The translations under genes were made by a program, and so were the position numbers. A stretch of DNA of 64,000 nt from Leptothrix discophora (GTDB lineage: Bacteria; Pseudomonadota; Gammaproteobacteria; Burkholderiales; Burkholderiaceae_C). The stretch spans positions 1-64,000 of the forward strand of contig NZ_JAUZEE010000001.1 in NCBI RefSeq assembly GCF_030705305.1. The letters run 5' to 3'. Below the pieces are notes generated by a model. The model was not told the origin of the DNA, did no database searches, and was given only the letters and a program-made list of their open reading frames with translations. Position 1 is the stretch's first letter; every line of letters starts with the position of its first letter. Positions 50,198-61,541 of the stretch are shown here, one piece after another.

Positions 50198-50923
50198 TCA
50201 GGTGATCGAGACGGTGTAGTGGAAGGCGTGGGCATCGCCTCGGGTGGTGCGCCATTCGACGCAGCGACCGGCCAGGTCGTAGGCCTGGCGCTGCACGCGG
50301 GCACAGGGGTGGCCGGCCGGCAGCTGCAGCGCCCGTGCCTGGGCGGCGCCCAGGTTGCCGAAGCCGATCGTGTCGACGGCCCGGTGCACGTGGACGCCGC
50401 AGCGTTCGGCATAGAGCGGGTAGAGCAGGTCGCCCCAGGCGGCGGCGTCGCCGTCGGCCAGCGCCTGGAAGGCCGGCAGCGGCAACCAGATCTCTTCCAG
50501 CAGGGCGGGCTGCCCGCCCACCGAGCGCAGTCGCTTCAGCCGCAGCGCGGGCTCACCCGGTCCGCACGCCAGCGCGCGGGCCACCTCGGCCGGCGCGGCG
50601 AGCACGTCGCGGGCCAGGATGCGCGAGCGCGGCGCCTCCCGCTCGTCCGCGCCGAAGCGGAAGAAGCGCAGCATCGGCGCGCCGCTCAGACCCTGCCGGA
50701 CAAAGGTGCCGCGGCCGTGGACCCGTTCGAGCAGCCCCTGTTCGGCCAGCAGGTCCAGCGCCCGCCGCATGGTGCCGAGCGCCACGCCATGTTCGGCGGC
50801 CAGCGTCTGTTCGGCCGGGATCGCGCTGCCGGGCGGCCATTCGCCGGCGACGATGCGCGCCCGCATGGCCGATGCCAGCGCGGCATACCGGCTCTGGCCG
50901 GGTTCGGTGTCGACGAGTCGCAT
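50198..50923 (-). CDS. GntR-family (HutC type) regulator
   Basis: The 241-residue regulator has an N-terminal winged helix (YAALASAMRARIVAGEWPPG, then GVALGTMRRALDLLAEQGLLERVHGRGTFV) and a C-terminal UTRA ligand domain with LRLKRLRSVGGQPALLEEIWLP and a final FHYTV. HutC-type regulators repress catabolic genes until a pathway metabolite binds UTRA. It is the first gene of the leftward catabolic operon and divergent from an FGGY kinase; a perfect palindrome lies 15 bp before its start, so it probably controls itself and both neighbours. Confidence 0.93.
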   Translation of the reverse strand: MRLVDTEPGQSRYAALASAMRARIVAGEWPPGSAIPAEQTLAAEHGVALGTMRRALDLLAEQGLLERVHGRGTFVRQGLSGAPMLRFFRFGADEREAPRSRILARDVLAAPAEVARALACGPGEPALRLKRLRSVGGQPALLEEIWLPLPAFQALADGDAAAWGDLLYPLYAERCGVHVHRAVDTIGFGNLGAAQARALQLPAGHPCARVQRQAYDLAGRCVEWRTTRGDAHAFHYTVSIT

Positions 50924-50937
50924 CCTCTAAACCTATG

Positions 50938-50951
50938 GTCCTCTAGAGGAC
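50938..50951. promoter_or_regulatory. Palindromic operator, probably for the GntR regulator
   Basis: GTCCTCTAGAGGAC is a perfect 14-bp palindrome 15 bp before the GntR start. Its left half TCCTCTA is repeated 16 bp away at 50923-50929, next to the start codon. The spacing and central CTAG fit autoregulation. Confidence 0.65.
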
Positions 50952-51122
50952 TGGAGTTTGAAGGACGACGGATGCGACGTCAAGCCAGGGGACGCCCAAG
51001 GCCAACATGCCGCCGACATGCCGCCGTCCACCGCGACCGGGACAACCGGGTCAGGGCCTGATGTCGCGGCCGTGGATCGCATGTCACGATGGCTGTTCCA
51101 CCGTGGACGCGAGGACATCCCC

Positions 51123-52628
51123 ATGACCGACCTCCTGCTCGGCATCGACATCGGCACCTACAGCAGCAAGGCCACGCTGACCGATCCGGGCGGCCGCATC
51201 CTGCGCACGCGCGCGGTGCCGCACGGCCTGTCGCAGCCGGCGCCCGGCCAGGTCGAGCAGGACGCCGACGCGGTCTGGTGGCAGGACCTCTGCCGGCTCT
51301 GCCACGCCATGCTGGACGACGGCGAGTTCCAGGCCGACGCCATCCGCGGCGTCGCCGTCAGCGCCATCGGGCCCTGCCTGCTGCCGCTGGACGAGGCCGG
51401 CCGGCCGCTGCGGCCGGGCATCCTCTACGGCGTCGACGTGCGGGCCAGCGCCGAGGTCGACGAGCTGCAACGGCGATGGGGCGACGCGACCCTGCTGGCG
51501 CACAGCCGCATGGCCTTCACCAGCCAGGCGATCGGGCCCAAGGTGCTGTGGCTGCAGCGTCACGAGCCCGAGGTCTGGGCGGCCACCCGCACCCTGGCCA
51601 CCGCCAGCAGCTACCTGGTCTTGCGCCTGACCGGCGAGCACCGCATCGACCGCCACACCGCCAGCCACTGGATGCCGATGTGGGATGCCGCGCAGGAGCG
51701 CTGGGCCACGGAAGGCCCCGCCGTCGAGCTGCTGCAGGGCCGTCGCCTGCCCGGGCCCGGCTGGTGCGCCGAGCGGGCCGGCGAGGTCACGCCCGAGGCC
51801 GCCGCCTGGACCGGCCTGCGCGCCGGCACGCCGGTGGCCGTGGGTGCCGTCGATGCGCTGAGCGAGGCCATCAGCGTGGGCGTCACCGAACCCGGCGACC
51901 TGATGCTGATGTACGGCAGCACCACGTTCTTCGTGCTGGTGCAGGACCGCCCGACGCCGGATGCGCGGGTCTGGACCGTCTCGGGCGCGACGCCCAGCCG
52001 CTGCAACCTGGCCGCCGGCATGGCCACCACCGGCAGCCTGACGCGCTGGTTCTGCGACGAGTTCGTGCGCGAGCAGGGCGATGTCGAGGCCGCCTACGCC
52101 GCCATGTTCGGGGCCGCCGCCGCCATCGCACCGGGGGCCGACGGCCTGCTGGTGCTGCCCTACTTCAGCGGCGAGCGCACGCCGATCAACGACCCGCATG
52201 CCCGTGGCGTCATCGCCGGCCTGAGCCTCGCCCACAGCCGGGCGCATGTCTTCCGCGCCGTGCTGGAGAGCGTCGCCTTCGGCATCCGCCACAACCTTGA
52301 GACGCTGGAGGACATCGGCGCGCCGGTGCGCCGCGTGGTCGCGGTCGGCGGCGGAGCGTCGCATGGCGGCCTGTGGCTGCAGATCGTCAGCGACATCACC
52401 GGCCGCACCCAGGTGCTGCCCGAGGTGACGATCGGCGCCTGCTACGGCGACGCCTTCCTCGCCGGCCGCGCCGCCGGCCTGCTGGCCGAGTCCGACCTCG
52501 CCGGCTGGGTCCGCCCCGGCCGCGAGATCGTCCCGGACCCCGCCATCACCGCCCGGCTGACGCCGAGGTTCGCGCAGTACAAGGCCCTGTACGAGGTGAC
52601 GAAGGGCGTCGTGGCGGGGCTGAGGTGA
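51123..52628 (+). CDS. FGGY-family carbohydrate kinase
   Basis: The 501-residue kinase has the ribonuclease-H-like ATPase fold of FGGY sugar kinases: LLLGIDIGTYSSKATLTD (phosphate 1 motif), VSAIGPCLLPLDEAG, YGVDVRASAEV, the phosphate 2 region LMLMYGSTTFFVL, the PYFSGERTPINDPHARGVI signature of the xylulokinase-like group and VVAVGGGASHGGLWLQIVSDI. It phosphorylates a ketose or polyol; the substrate cannot be told from sequence. ATG 51123 follows GAGGACATCCCC and begins right before the fold; longer in-frame starts exist. Divergence from the GntR operon implies that its substrate is linked to the same pathway. Confidence 0.9.
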   Translation: MTDLLLGIDIGTYSSKATLTDPGGRILRTRAVPHGLSQPAPGQVEQDADAVWWQDLCRLCHAMLDDGEFQADAIRGVAVSAIGPCLLPLDEAGRPLRPGILYGVDVRASAEVDELQRRWGDATLLAHSRMAFTSQAIGPKVLWLQRHEPEVWAATRTLATASSYLVLRLTGEHRIDRHTASHWMPMWDAAQERWATEGPAVELLQGRRLPGPGWCAERAGEVTPEAAAWTGLRAGTPVAVGAVDALSEAISVGVTEPGDLMLMYGSTTFFVLVQDRPTPDARVWTVSGATPSRCNLAAGMATTGSLTRWFCDEFVREQGDVEAAYAAMFGAAAAIAPGADGLLVLPYFSGERTPINDPHARGVIAGLSLAHSRAHVFRAVLESVAFGIRHNLETLEDIGAPVRRVVAVGGGASHGGLWLQIVSDITGRTQVLPEVTIGACYGDAFLAGRAAGLLAESDLAGWVRPGREIVPDPAITARLTPRFAQYKALYEVTKGVVAGLR

Positions 52629-52640
52629 GCCGGGCCTGGT

Positions 52641-54914
<2,274 letters not shown>

Positions 54915-55081
54915 TTACATATCCTTGCGATGACCGGTCGCCATGTCCATTGAAGCGATTCTTTCCAGACCCGTCGGTGCGGTGCACAAGCTCACGCGCA
55001 CCACCCTTGTCGCGACGCCGGCATGTGCCGCGATGCCCCGACCGGCGCTAGCGTGCGAGGGTCTCCCGGAAGAGGACCCGC

Positions 55082-57688
55082 ATGTCCGACGCGCCATCCC
55101 GTCCGCCGCCTCCGGCCCCTCCGGCCCCTGCCGCGAGGCCGCCGTCGCCTGCGCCAGCGAGGCGGCCAGTGAAGAAGGCGGCGGTGAAGGCCCAGCGACC
55201 GGAAACAGCCGAGCCGATGTCGCCCCTGTCGCCCTTGTCGCCCCCGCCGCCCCTGTCGTCGGTGGCCGAGGCCCGCGTCGATTTCGGTGCCTCGACCTTG
55301 AAGCCTCCCCCGCCCGAGATGGCCCCGCCTGCGGAACTGCCGGCCGGCATCTCCCTGGTCCGCCCGCACAACGACGATCCCTGGCGCGACGCCCTGAGCG
55401 ACCAGCTCGACGTCGAGGCCGATGCCCGTGCCTTCGCGCGGCTGGCGGCGGCGCGGGACTTCGAGCCGCCGCTGGCGGTCGGCATCTTCGGCGCCTGGGG
55501 CTCGGGCAAGTCCTTCTTCATGCGCCTGATCCACGACCACGTCGCCCGGCTGGACCGGGGCGTGCCCACGCGCGAGGCGCCGGAGGCCGATCCGGCGCGC
55601 TTCTTCCAGGGCCAGATCGTCCAGATCCGATTCAACGCCTGGCACTACGCCGAGACGCACCTGTGGGCCAGCCTGGTCGACCACATCTTCACGACGCTGG
55701 ATGGCGCGGCCGCTGATCCGCCCCAGCCGGGGCGGCCGGGGCGGCCGGCCGCGTCCTTGCTGTCGCGGCTGTCGACCGCGCGCGAGCTGACGCTCGAAGC
55801 CGCCCGCGAGCTGGTCGCGCGGCGGCGTGAACAGGCCCAGGCGCGCGACGCGCTGGCCGCCGCCGAGGCCCGCCTGCAGGCGCTGCTGCCAGGCGTCGGC
55901 ACGGCCCCGTCGACCTATGCCGAGGCCTTCAGGTCCGCGATCGGCGGCCAGGGCGGTCCGGCCGACGAGGTGCAGGCCGCCTGGACCCGGCTGGAGACGG
56001 CCGCGAAGGGTGCCGGCCTGGCCGACCTGGTCGGTTCGGCGCGGCAGTCTTCGGCGGTGTTCGGCGAGCTGGTCGACCAGTCGCGGCGCGGCCGCCTGCT
56101 GCTGCGCGGGCTGCTGGTCCAGCTGGGCAGCCCGCGGCGGGTGCTGCTGCTGCTGGCGCTGGTGCTGGCCGCGCCGGTGCTCGTCCACGTCCTGCTGGAC
56201 CAGGCCACGCGCTGGATGAAGGTGCCGTCGCTGGGCGAGGGCGTCACGGCGGTCACGACCGCCCTGGGCGTGCTGGCGGCGGCGGCGAACCGGCTGCTGG
56301 CACCGATCCGGGCGGCCTTCGACCAGATCGACCAGGCCCATGCGGCCATCGATGCGTCGATCCGCCGCCAGCAGCACGGCATCGAGCAGCAGCGCGCGCA
56401 AGGCCAGGCCGATCTGGACCGCGCCGGGGCCGGCGTCGATGCGGCGCGGGCCCATCTGGCGACGTCGACCGAGCGGCTGGCCGACGCGGTGGCCGACTTC
56501 CGCGGCGACACGCCGGCCGGCCGCCTGATCCGCTTCGTGCGGGCCCGCGCGACCGATGGCGACTACGCCCGCCACCTCGGCCTGATCGCCACCATCCGCA
56601 AGGACTTCGAGCGCCTGTCGGCCGAGTTGCAGGGGGTGCGGGAGGTGGGGACCGGCAATGACGGCAATGACGGCAATGACGGCAATGACGGCAATGACGG
56701 CAATGACGGCGGCCTGCGCCACGACGCCGCGCTGGAGCGCCTGCTGGCCGACCATGCCGACGTGCTGACCGACGAGGACCGGGCCGCCTTCGAGGTGCTG
56801 CGGCAACCGGTCGACGCGGTGGCGGTGCCGTTCCGGCGCGTGATCCTCTACATCGACGACCTGGACCGCTGCCCGCTCGACAAGGTCGTGGAGGTGCTGC
56901 AGGCGGTCCACATGCTGCTGGCCTTCCGGCTGTTCGTGGTCTTCGTCGCGGTCGACGTGCGCTGGGTCGAACAGGCCCTGCAGCGGCAGTACGCCGGTGC
57001 GCTGGGCGGGCCGGGCGCACCGTCCGGCGCAGGCGATGCCGGCGCGGCGTCCGCACCGAGGCCCGGCGGCGCGCGTCCGGCCGACTACCTCGAGAAGGTG
57101 TTCCAGATTCCTTGCTGGCTGCCGCCGATGGCGCCGGACGCCGGCCTGCGCTACCTGCGCAGCATCCTGCCCGGCCCGGGCGCGTCCGACGTCGCACCCG
57201 GCCAGCCCGACGTTCCCGGACCGACCGACCCGGTGCAGGCGGTCGCCGCCGCCGACGTCACGCTGAGCCCGGCGGAGACCGCCGCGCTGGAAACCTTCCT
57301 GCCCTGGACCGGCGGCTCGCCGCGCAAGGTGCTGCGCTACGTCAACGTCTTCCGGCTCATCAAGGCCGGCGGCTGGCTGACGCGCGCGGGCGTCGATGCC
57401 GAGTTGCAGGCGCGGGCCGTGGCGCTGAACCTGGCGCTGTCGATCTCGCGGCCGGAACAGGTCGATGCCTGGCTGGCGGCGACCGGCGGCAGTTCCAGGG
57501 TCAGCCTGCGTGACCTGCGCCAGAACATGATCGCGCTGGACGAGTCGGCATCGGCCGGCCGCGACTTCTACCTGTCGGCGCTGACGGCGTACTTCTCCGA
57601 CCGCGGGGAGGCGCAGGACCACGGGCCGGCCTGGCAGGCCCTGCGCGACGCCGCACCCATCGCGCGCCGGCATTCCTTCGCAGGCTGA
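55082..57688 (+). CDS. KAP-family P-loop NTPase, membrane-inserted
   Basis: The 868-residue protein begins with about 85 Pro/Ala-rich residues, then a KAP NTPase domain. Walker A is GAWGSGKS (residues 137-144), followed by the KAP-specific IRFNAWHYAE and LWASLVDHIF. A coiled region and two hydrophobic segments (about 350-400) are inserted before Walker B, ILYIDDLDRC (about 587-596), followed by VVEVLQAVHMLLAF and VAVDVRWVEQAL. Near the C-terminus FLPWTGGSPRKVLRYVNVFRL matches the end of the KAP module. KAP NTPases are membrane-linked and include PifA, which excludes phage T7; many bacterial members are uncharacterised. A (Gly-Asn-Asp)6 repeat lies at residues 525-542. The GGDEF-EAL gene follows in the same direction. 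Confidence 0.88.
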   Translation: MSDAPSRPPPPAPPAPAARPPSPAPARRPVKKAAVKAQRPETAEPMSPLSPLSPPPPLSSVAEARVDFGASTLKPPPPEMAPPAELPAGISLVRPHNDDPWRDALSDQLDVEADARAFARLAAARDFEPPLAVGIFGAWGSGKSFFMRLIHDHVARLDRGVPTREAPEADPARFFQGQIVQIRFNAWHYAETHLWASLVDHIFTTLDGAAADPPQPGRPGRPAASLLSRLSTARELTLEAARELVARRREQAQARDALAAAEARLQALLPGVGTAPSTYAEAFRSAIGGQGGPADEVQAAWTRLETAAKGAGLADLVGSARQSSAVFGELVDQSRRGRLLLRGLLVQLGSPRRVLLLLALVLAAPVLVHVLLDQATRWMKVPSLGEGVTAVTTALGVLAAAANRLLAPIRAAFDQIDQAHAAIDASIRRQQHGIEQQRAQGQADLDRAGAGVDAARAHLATSTERLADAVADFRGDTPAGRLIRFVRARATDGDYARHLGLIATIRKDFERLSAELQGVREVGTGNDGNDGNDGNDGNDGNDGGLRHDAALERLLADHADVLTDEDRAAFEVLRQPVDAVAVPFRRVILYIDDLDRCPLDKVVEVLQAVHMLLAFRLFVVFVAVDVRWVEQALQRQYAGALGGPGAPSGAGDAGAASAPRPGGARPADYLEKVFQIPCWLPPMAPDAGLRYLRSILPGPGASDVAPGQPDVPGPTDPVQAVAAADVTLSPAETAALETFLPWTGGSPRKVLRYVNVFRLIKAGGWLTRAGVDAELQARAVALNLALSISRPEQVDAWLAATGGSSRVSLRDLRQNMIALDESASAGRDFYLSALTAYFSDRGEAQDHGPAWQALRDAAPIARRHSFAG
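56654..56707 (+). repeat. 9-bp minisatellite, 6 perfect copies
   Basis: Six uninterrupted GGCAATGAC units encode (Gly-Asn-Asp)6 in a linker between the membrane insert and Walker B of the KAP NTPase. The unit is a multiple of three, so copy changes keep the frame. Confidence 0.97.
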
Positions 57689-57768
57689 TCGATGTCGCGC
57701 CGCAGGTCCGGAAGTTGCGCGGCTGGCCGGATGCACCTCGCCCACCCGAAGCCAGGACACGCCTGCCG

Positions 57769-60700
57769 ATGCTGACCCTGCTGGCCCGACTCGTCGGCCG
57801 CCTGACGGTCGGTCGCAAGCTCATGCTGATCTACCTGCTCGACCTGAGCTCGGTGTTCTACGTGGCCGGCTTCCTGATCAACGAGAAGTACCTCGCGATC
57901 GACTTCGCGCGCAAGGAACTGGTCGGCAGCGCCTACGTCGCGGTGGTGGCCGACGCGCTGGTCGACGTGGCCGGCGCGGCCCCGCCGGCGCAGCTGGCCC
58001 TGCACCTGGCTCGGCTGGAGGCGGCGTCCGCCCGCCACGACGCGACGATGCGCAGCACCGATGCGGCCGGCCTGTTCGGTGCGGCGCTGCGCAGCCGGGC
58101 CGAGCCGGAGCTGCTGCCTGGCGTGCCGCCGCCGACCGCAGGGCAGACGCTCGAACTGGGGCGTGACCTGCTGACCCGGCTGGGCAACCAGTCCAACCTG
58201 ATCCTCGACCCGGACCTCGACAGCTACTACACGATGTCGATCGTGGTGCTGCGCATGCCGGAGCTGCTCGACGTGGTGCACGGCATCGTCGAGCGCCCTT
58301 CGATGGGGCGTGGTGCGGACCTGTTGAGCACCTACCTGGTGCTGGAAGGCCGGCTCGATGCCGTCCGCAAGGGACTGCGCACCGATCACGACGAGGCCTA
58401 CGCGGCCGGCACGGCCCAGCTGGTCGGCGAGCTGCGGCCGGTCCATTTGGCGCTGGAGGGACGCATCGAGGCATTCCGGGTCCAGGCCCGGGCCTGGGTC
58501 GACGCCGGCATGACCGACACCGGCCGGCCGGCCATGCTGGCCTCGCGCGACGCGCTGCTGGCCGCGCTGGACCAGGCCTGGCAGAACGACCTGGCGGCGC
58601 TCGACGGCCTGCTGCAGCGGCGCATCGACGCGCTGTTCGGCCGCATGTGGCTGCACCTGGGCACCGCGCTGTTCCTGCTGCTGTGCATCTTCGGCCTGGT
58701 CAGCTTCGTGGCCGGCCAGATCGCCCGACCGCTGCGCCGCCTGTCCGACCTGGCCGACACGGTGCGGCACACCGGCGACCTGGACGTGCGCGTCAAGTGG
58801 CACAGCCGCGACGAGATCGGCCGGCTGATCGACGCCTTCCACGACATGCTCGGCCAGCTCGACGGCGAGCGCGAGCGCCAGAAGGAGATGGCCGCCCGCG
58901 AGCGCGCCGCCGAAGCCCAGCGCAGCCTGCTGGAGACCCTGCCGGTGGCCCTGCTGGTCACGGCGGTGCCGGGCCACGAGGTGCTGCATGCGAACACGCC
59001 GGCGCGGGCCTGGATCGGCGACGGCGACGACGATCCCTGGGCCCGCTGCCTCGATGCCGGCGTGCGCGCACGCTTCTTCCAGGGCCTGCACGACAGGGAT
59101 GCGGTCGACGAGTTCGAGGTCCACTGGCGCGCCCCGCACGACACCGCCTGGGCGGTGCTGTCGGCCCGCCGCATGACCTTCCAGGGCCGCGACGCGGTGC
59201 TGACCGCGCTCGCGCCGATCAACCACCTCAAGCAGCTGGAGCAGCGGCTGGAGCTGTGGGCCAAGGTCTTCGAGACCTCGGGCGAGGGCATCTTCATCGT
59301 CGACGCCGAGCGCCAGCGCCTGCTGACCGCCAACCGGGCGCTGACCCACGGCACCGGCCATGACCTGATCGACCTGATCGGCAGCGACCCGGCCGAGCTG
59401 TTCTGCGGCGAGCAGGCCGCCCGCACCTGGCAAGGCGTCGCCCGCGTGCTGCGCCAGCGCGGCAGCTGGCAGGGCGAGGTCCGCATCGGCCGGCGTGGCG
59501 GCGGCGACTTCCCGGCCTGGCTGCTGGCCAGCACGGTGCGCGACCGGGCCGGCGACGTGTCGCACTGGGTCTGCACCACCATCGACATCACCGACCGCAA
59601 GGAAAGCGAGCGCCGCATCCGCTTCCTGGCCGAGCATGACGTGCTGACCGAGCTGCCCAACCGCGCGCTGTGCCGCGAGCGGCTGCGCCTGGCGATCCAG
59701 CAGGCCGGCCGCACGGGGCAGAAGGTCGGCGTGCTGTTCATCGACCTGGACCGCTTCAAGAACATCAACGACTCGCTCGGCCACCACATGGGCGACGGCC
59801 TGCTGCGCTCGGTCGCGCAGCGCCTGACCGAGGCGGTGCGCGCCGGCGACACCGTCAGCCGGCTGGGCGGCGACGAGTTCGTCGTGGTGCTCAACGGCGT
59901 GGCCGACGTCGACGAACTGGGCCATGTGGTCGAGCACCGCCTGATCCCGCTGGTGCGGCGCCCGCATGCGGTCCAGGGCGCGGAGCTCCACGTCTCCTGC
60001 AGCGTCGGCGTGTCGGTCTTCCCGGACGACGGCAACGACCTCGACGAGCTGATGCGCCTGGCCGACGTGGCCATGTACCAGGCCAAGGCCGAAGGCCGCG
60101 ACGGGGCGCACTTCTACACGCCCGAGCTGAACCAGCGCGCCCAGCAGCGCCTGCAGATCGAGACCCAGCTGCGCCACGCCGTCGCGGCCGGCGAACTGAG
60201 CCTGCACTACCAGCCGCGCATGGCGGTCGACGGCGTCGGCGTGATGGGCATGGAGGCGCTGCTGCGCTGGCACAGCGCGGTGCTCGGCCCGGTCGGGCCG
60301 GACCGCTTCGTGCCCATCGCCGAGGAGACCGGCCTGATCGTGGAGATCGGCAACTGGGTGATCGACACGGCCTGTGCCCAGATCGCCCAGTGGCGCGCGG
60401 CCGGCGTGCCGGGCATGGCCACCGAGCCGGGCCGGGAAGGCGCCCAGCCGCTGACGGTGTCGGTCAACCTGTCGGCGGTGCAGCTGAGTGCGCCCGACCT
60501 GCTCGAACGCCTGGCCGAGGCGCTGCGCCAGCACGCGATCCCGCCGGGCCAGCTGGAGATCGAGATCACCGAATCGACGCTGATGGACCATGCCGAGGTC
60601 CACCTGCGCACGCTGCACGCGATCCGCCAGCTCGGCATCCGGCTGGCGATCGACGACTTCGGCACCGGCTATTCGAGCCTCAACTACCTCAACCGCTTCC

Positions 60701-61017
60701 CGATCGACCTGCTCAAGATCGACCGCAGCTTCGTGCGCGACATGCTCGACGACCCGCGCGACCTGGCCATCGTCAAGGCCATCATTGGCCTGGGCCACAC
60801 GCTGGACCTGCGCGTGGTGGCCGAGGGCGTCGAACGCGAGCTGGAGGCGCAGGCCCTGCGCGCGGCCGGCTGCGACGAGCTGCAGGGCTACCACTACGCC
60901 CGCCCGATGCCGGCACCCGCGCTGGCGGACTGGCTGGTCGGGCGGACCGCGCTGACCGCGTGTACCGCGCGGACCGACCGCCAGCCCGCCGAGCCACTCA
61001 GCGCAGCGAGTGCCTGA
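57769..61017 (+). CDS. Membrane HAMP-PAS-GGDEF-EAL cyclic-di-GMP protein
   Basis: The 1082-residue protein has a membrane helix near residues 17-38, a periplasmic helical sensor region (about 40-290), a second helix (about 293-314), HAMP-like sequence (QIARPLRRLSDLADTV), one or two PAS domains (about 390-640), a GGDEF domain with intact GGDEF at 700-704 and an EAL domain with intact EAL at 829-831 plus ITESTLM, IDDFGTGYSSLNYL and AEGVE. Both enzyme activities look possible. It should couple an external signal to c-di-GMP level. It starts 80 bp after the KAP NTPase gene and its 3' end overlaps the convergent folA by 20 bp. ATG 57769 was chosen as the family-like start. Confidence 0.93.
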   Translation: MLTLLARLVGRLTVGRKLMLIYLLDLSSVFYVAGFLINEKYLAIDFARKELVGSAYVAVVADALVDVAGAAPPAQLALHLARLEAASARHDATMRSTDAAGLFGAALRSRAEPELLPGVPPPTAGQTLELGRDLLTRLGNQSNLILDPDLDSYYTMSIVVLRMPELLDVVHGIVERPSMGRGADLLSTYLVLEGRLDAVRKGLRTDHDEAYAAGTAQLVGELRPVHLALEGRIEAFRVQARAWVDAGMTDTGRPAMLASRDALLAALDQAWQNDLAALDGLLQRRIDALFGRMWLHLGTALFLLLCIFGLVSFVAGQIARPLRRLSDLADTVRHTGDLDVRVKWHSRDEIGRLIDAFHDMLGQLDGERERQKEMAARERAAEAQRSLLETLPVALLVTAVPGHEVLHANTPARAWIGDGDDDPWARCLDAGVRARFFQGLHDRDAVDEFEVHWRAPHDTAWAVLSARRMTFQGRDAVLTALAPINHLKQLEQRLELWAKVFETSGEGIFIVDAERQRLLTANRALTHGTGHDLIDLIGSDPAELFCGEQAARTWQGVARVLRQRGSWQGEVRIGRRGGGDFPAWLLASTVRDRAGDVSHWVCTTIDITDRKESERRIRFLAEHDVLTELPNRALCRERLRLAIQQAGRTGQKVGVLFIDLDRFKNINDSLGHHMGDGLLRSVAQRLTEAVRAGDTVSRLGGDEFVVVLNGVADVDELGHVVEHRLIPLVRRPHAVQGAELHVSCSVGVSVFPDDGNDLDELMRLADVAMYQAKAEGRDGAHFYTPELNQRAQQRLQIETQLRHAVAAGELSLHYQPRMAVDGVGVMGMEALLRWHSAVLGPVGPDRFVPIAEETGLIVEIGNWVIDTACAQIAQWRAAGVPGMATEPGREGAQPLTVSVNLSAVQLSAPDLLERLAEALRQHAIPPGQLEIEITESTLMDHAEVHLRTLHAIRQLGIRLAIDDFGTGYSSLNYLNRFPIDLLKIDRSFVRDMLDDPRDLAIVKAIIGLGHTLDLRVVAEGVERELEAQALRAAGCDELQGYHYARPMPAPALADWLVGRTALTACTARTDRQPAEPLSAASA

Positions 61018-61516
61018 GCCGGCGCAGGCTCACGAAGGCATAGCCGAAGTCGTTGGGCGGACCGGCGTGGTGCGCCTCGCGCGAGGACTCGACCCAGTCG
61101 GCCTCGTCGCGCGGCGGGAAATGCACGTCGCCGTCGAAGTCGCGGTCGACCTCGGTGAGTTCGAGCCGGTCGGCCCGGTCGATCGTGGCGGCATAGAGCT
61201 GCGCGCCGCCGATCACGAAGAGCCGCTCGACATCGCCGGCCACCGCCAGCGCCTGGTCCAGCGTGGTCACGGCGCTGGCGCCCTCGGCCCGCCAGTGCGG
61301 GTCCCGCGTCAGCACGATGTTGTGGCGACCGGGCAGCGGCCGGAAGCGTGCCGGCAGCGAATCCCAGGTCTTGCGGCCCATCAGCACCGGCTGGCCCATC
61401 GTCAGGCGGCGGAAATGGGCCAGGTCCTCGGGCAGGTGCCAGAGCAGCTGGTTGTCGGCGCCGATCGTGCCGTTGCGGGCAACGGCGGCGATCAGCACGA
61501 GTTCGGGGCGATGCAT
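60998..61516 (-). CDS. folA: Dihydrofolate reductase
   Basis: The 172-residue enzyme reduces dihydrofolate to tetrahydrofolate with NADPH. Conserved segments are LIAAVARNGTIGADNQLLWHLPEDLAHFR (Met20-loop region and the catalytic acidic residue), LMGRKTWDSLP, the FVIGGAQLYAATI cofactor loop and LTEVD. It follows thyA by 25 bp on the same strand, the usual pairing for dTMP synthesis. Its 3' end overlaps the GGDEF-EAL gene by 20 bp in opposite orientation. Confidence 0.97.
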   Translation of the reverse strand: MHRPELVLIAAVARNGTIGADNQLLWHLPEDLAHFRRLTMGQPVLMGRKTWDSLPARFRPLPGRHNIVLTRDPHWRAEGASAVTTLDQALAVAGDVERLFVIGGAQLYAATIDRADRLELTEVDRDFDGDVHFPPRDEADWVESSREAHHAGPPNDFGYAFVSLRRLRHSLR

Positions 61517-61541
61517 CGCGGTCGGTCCGGTGCTCGGCCGA

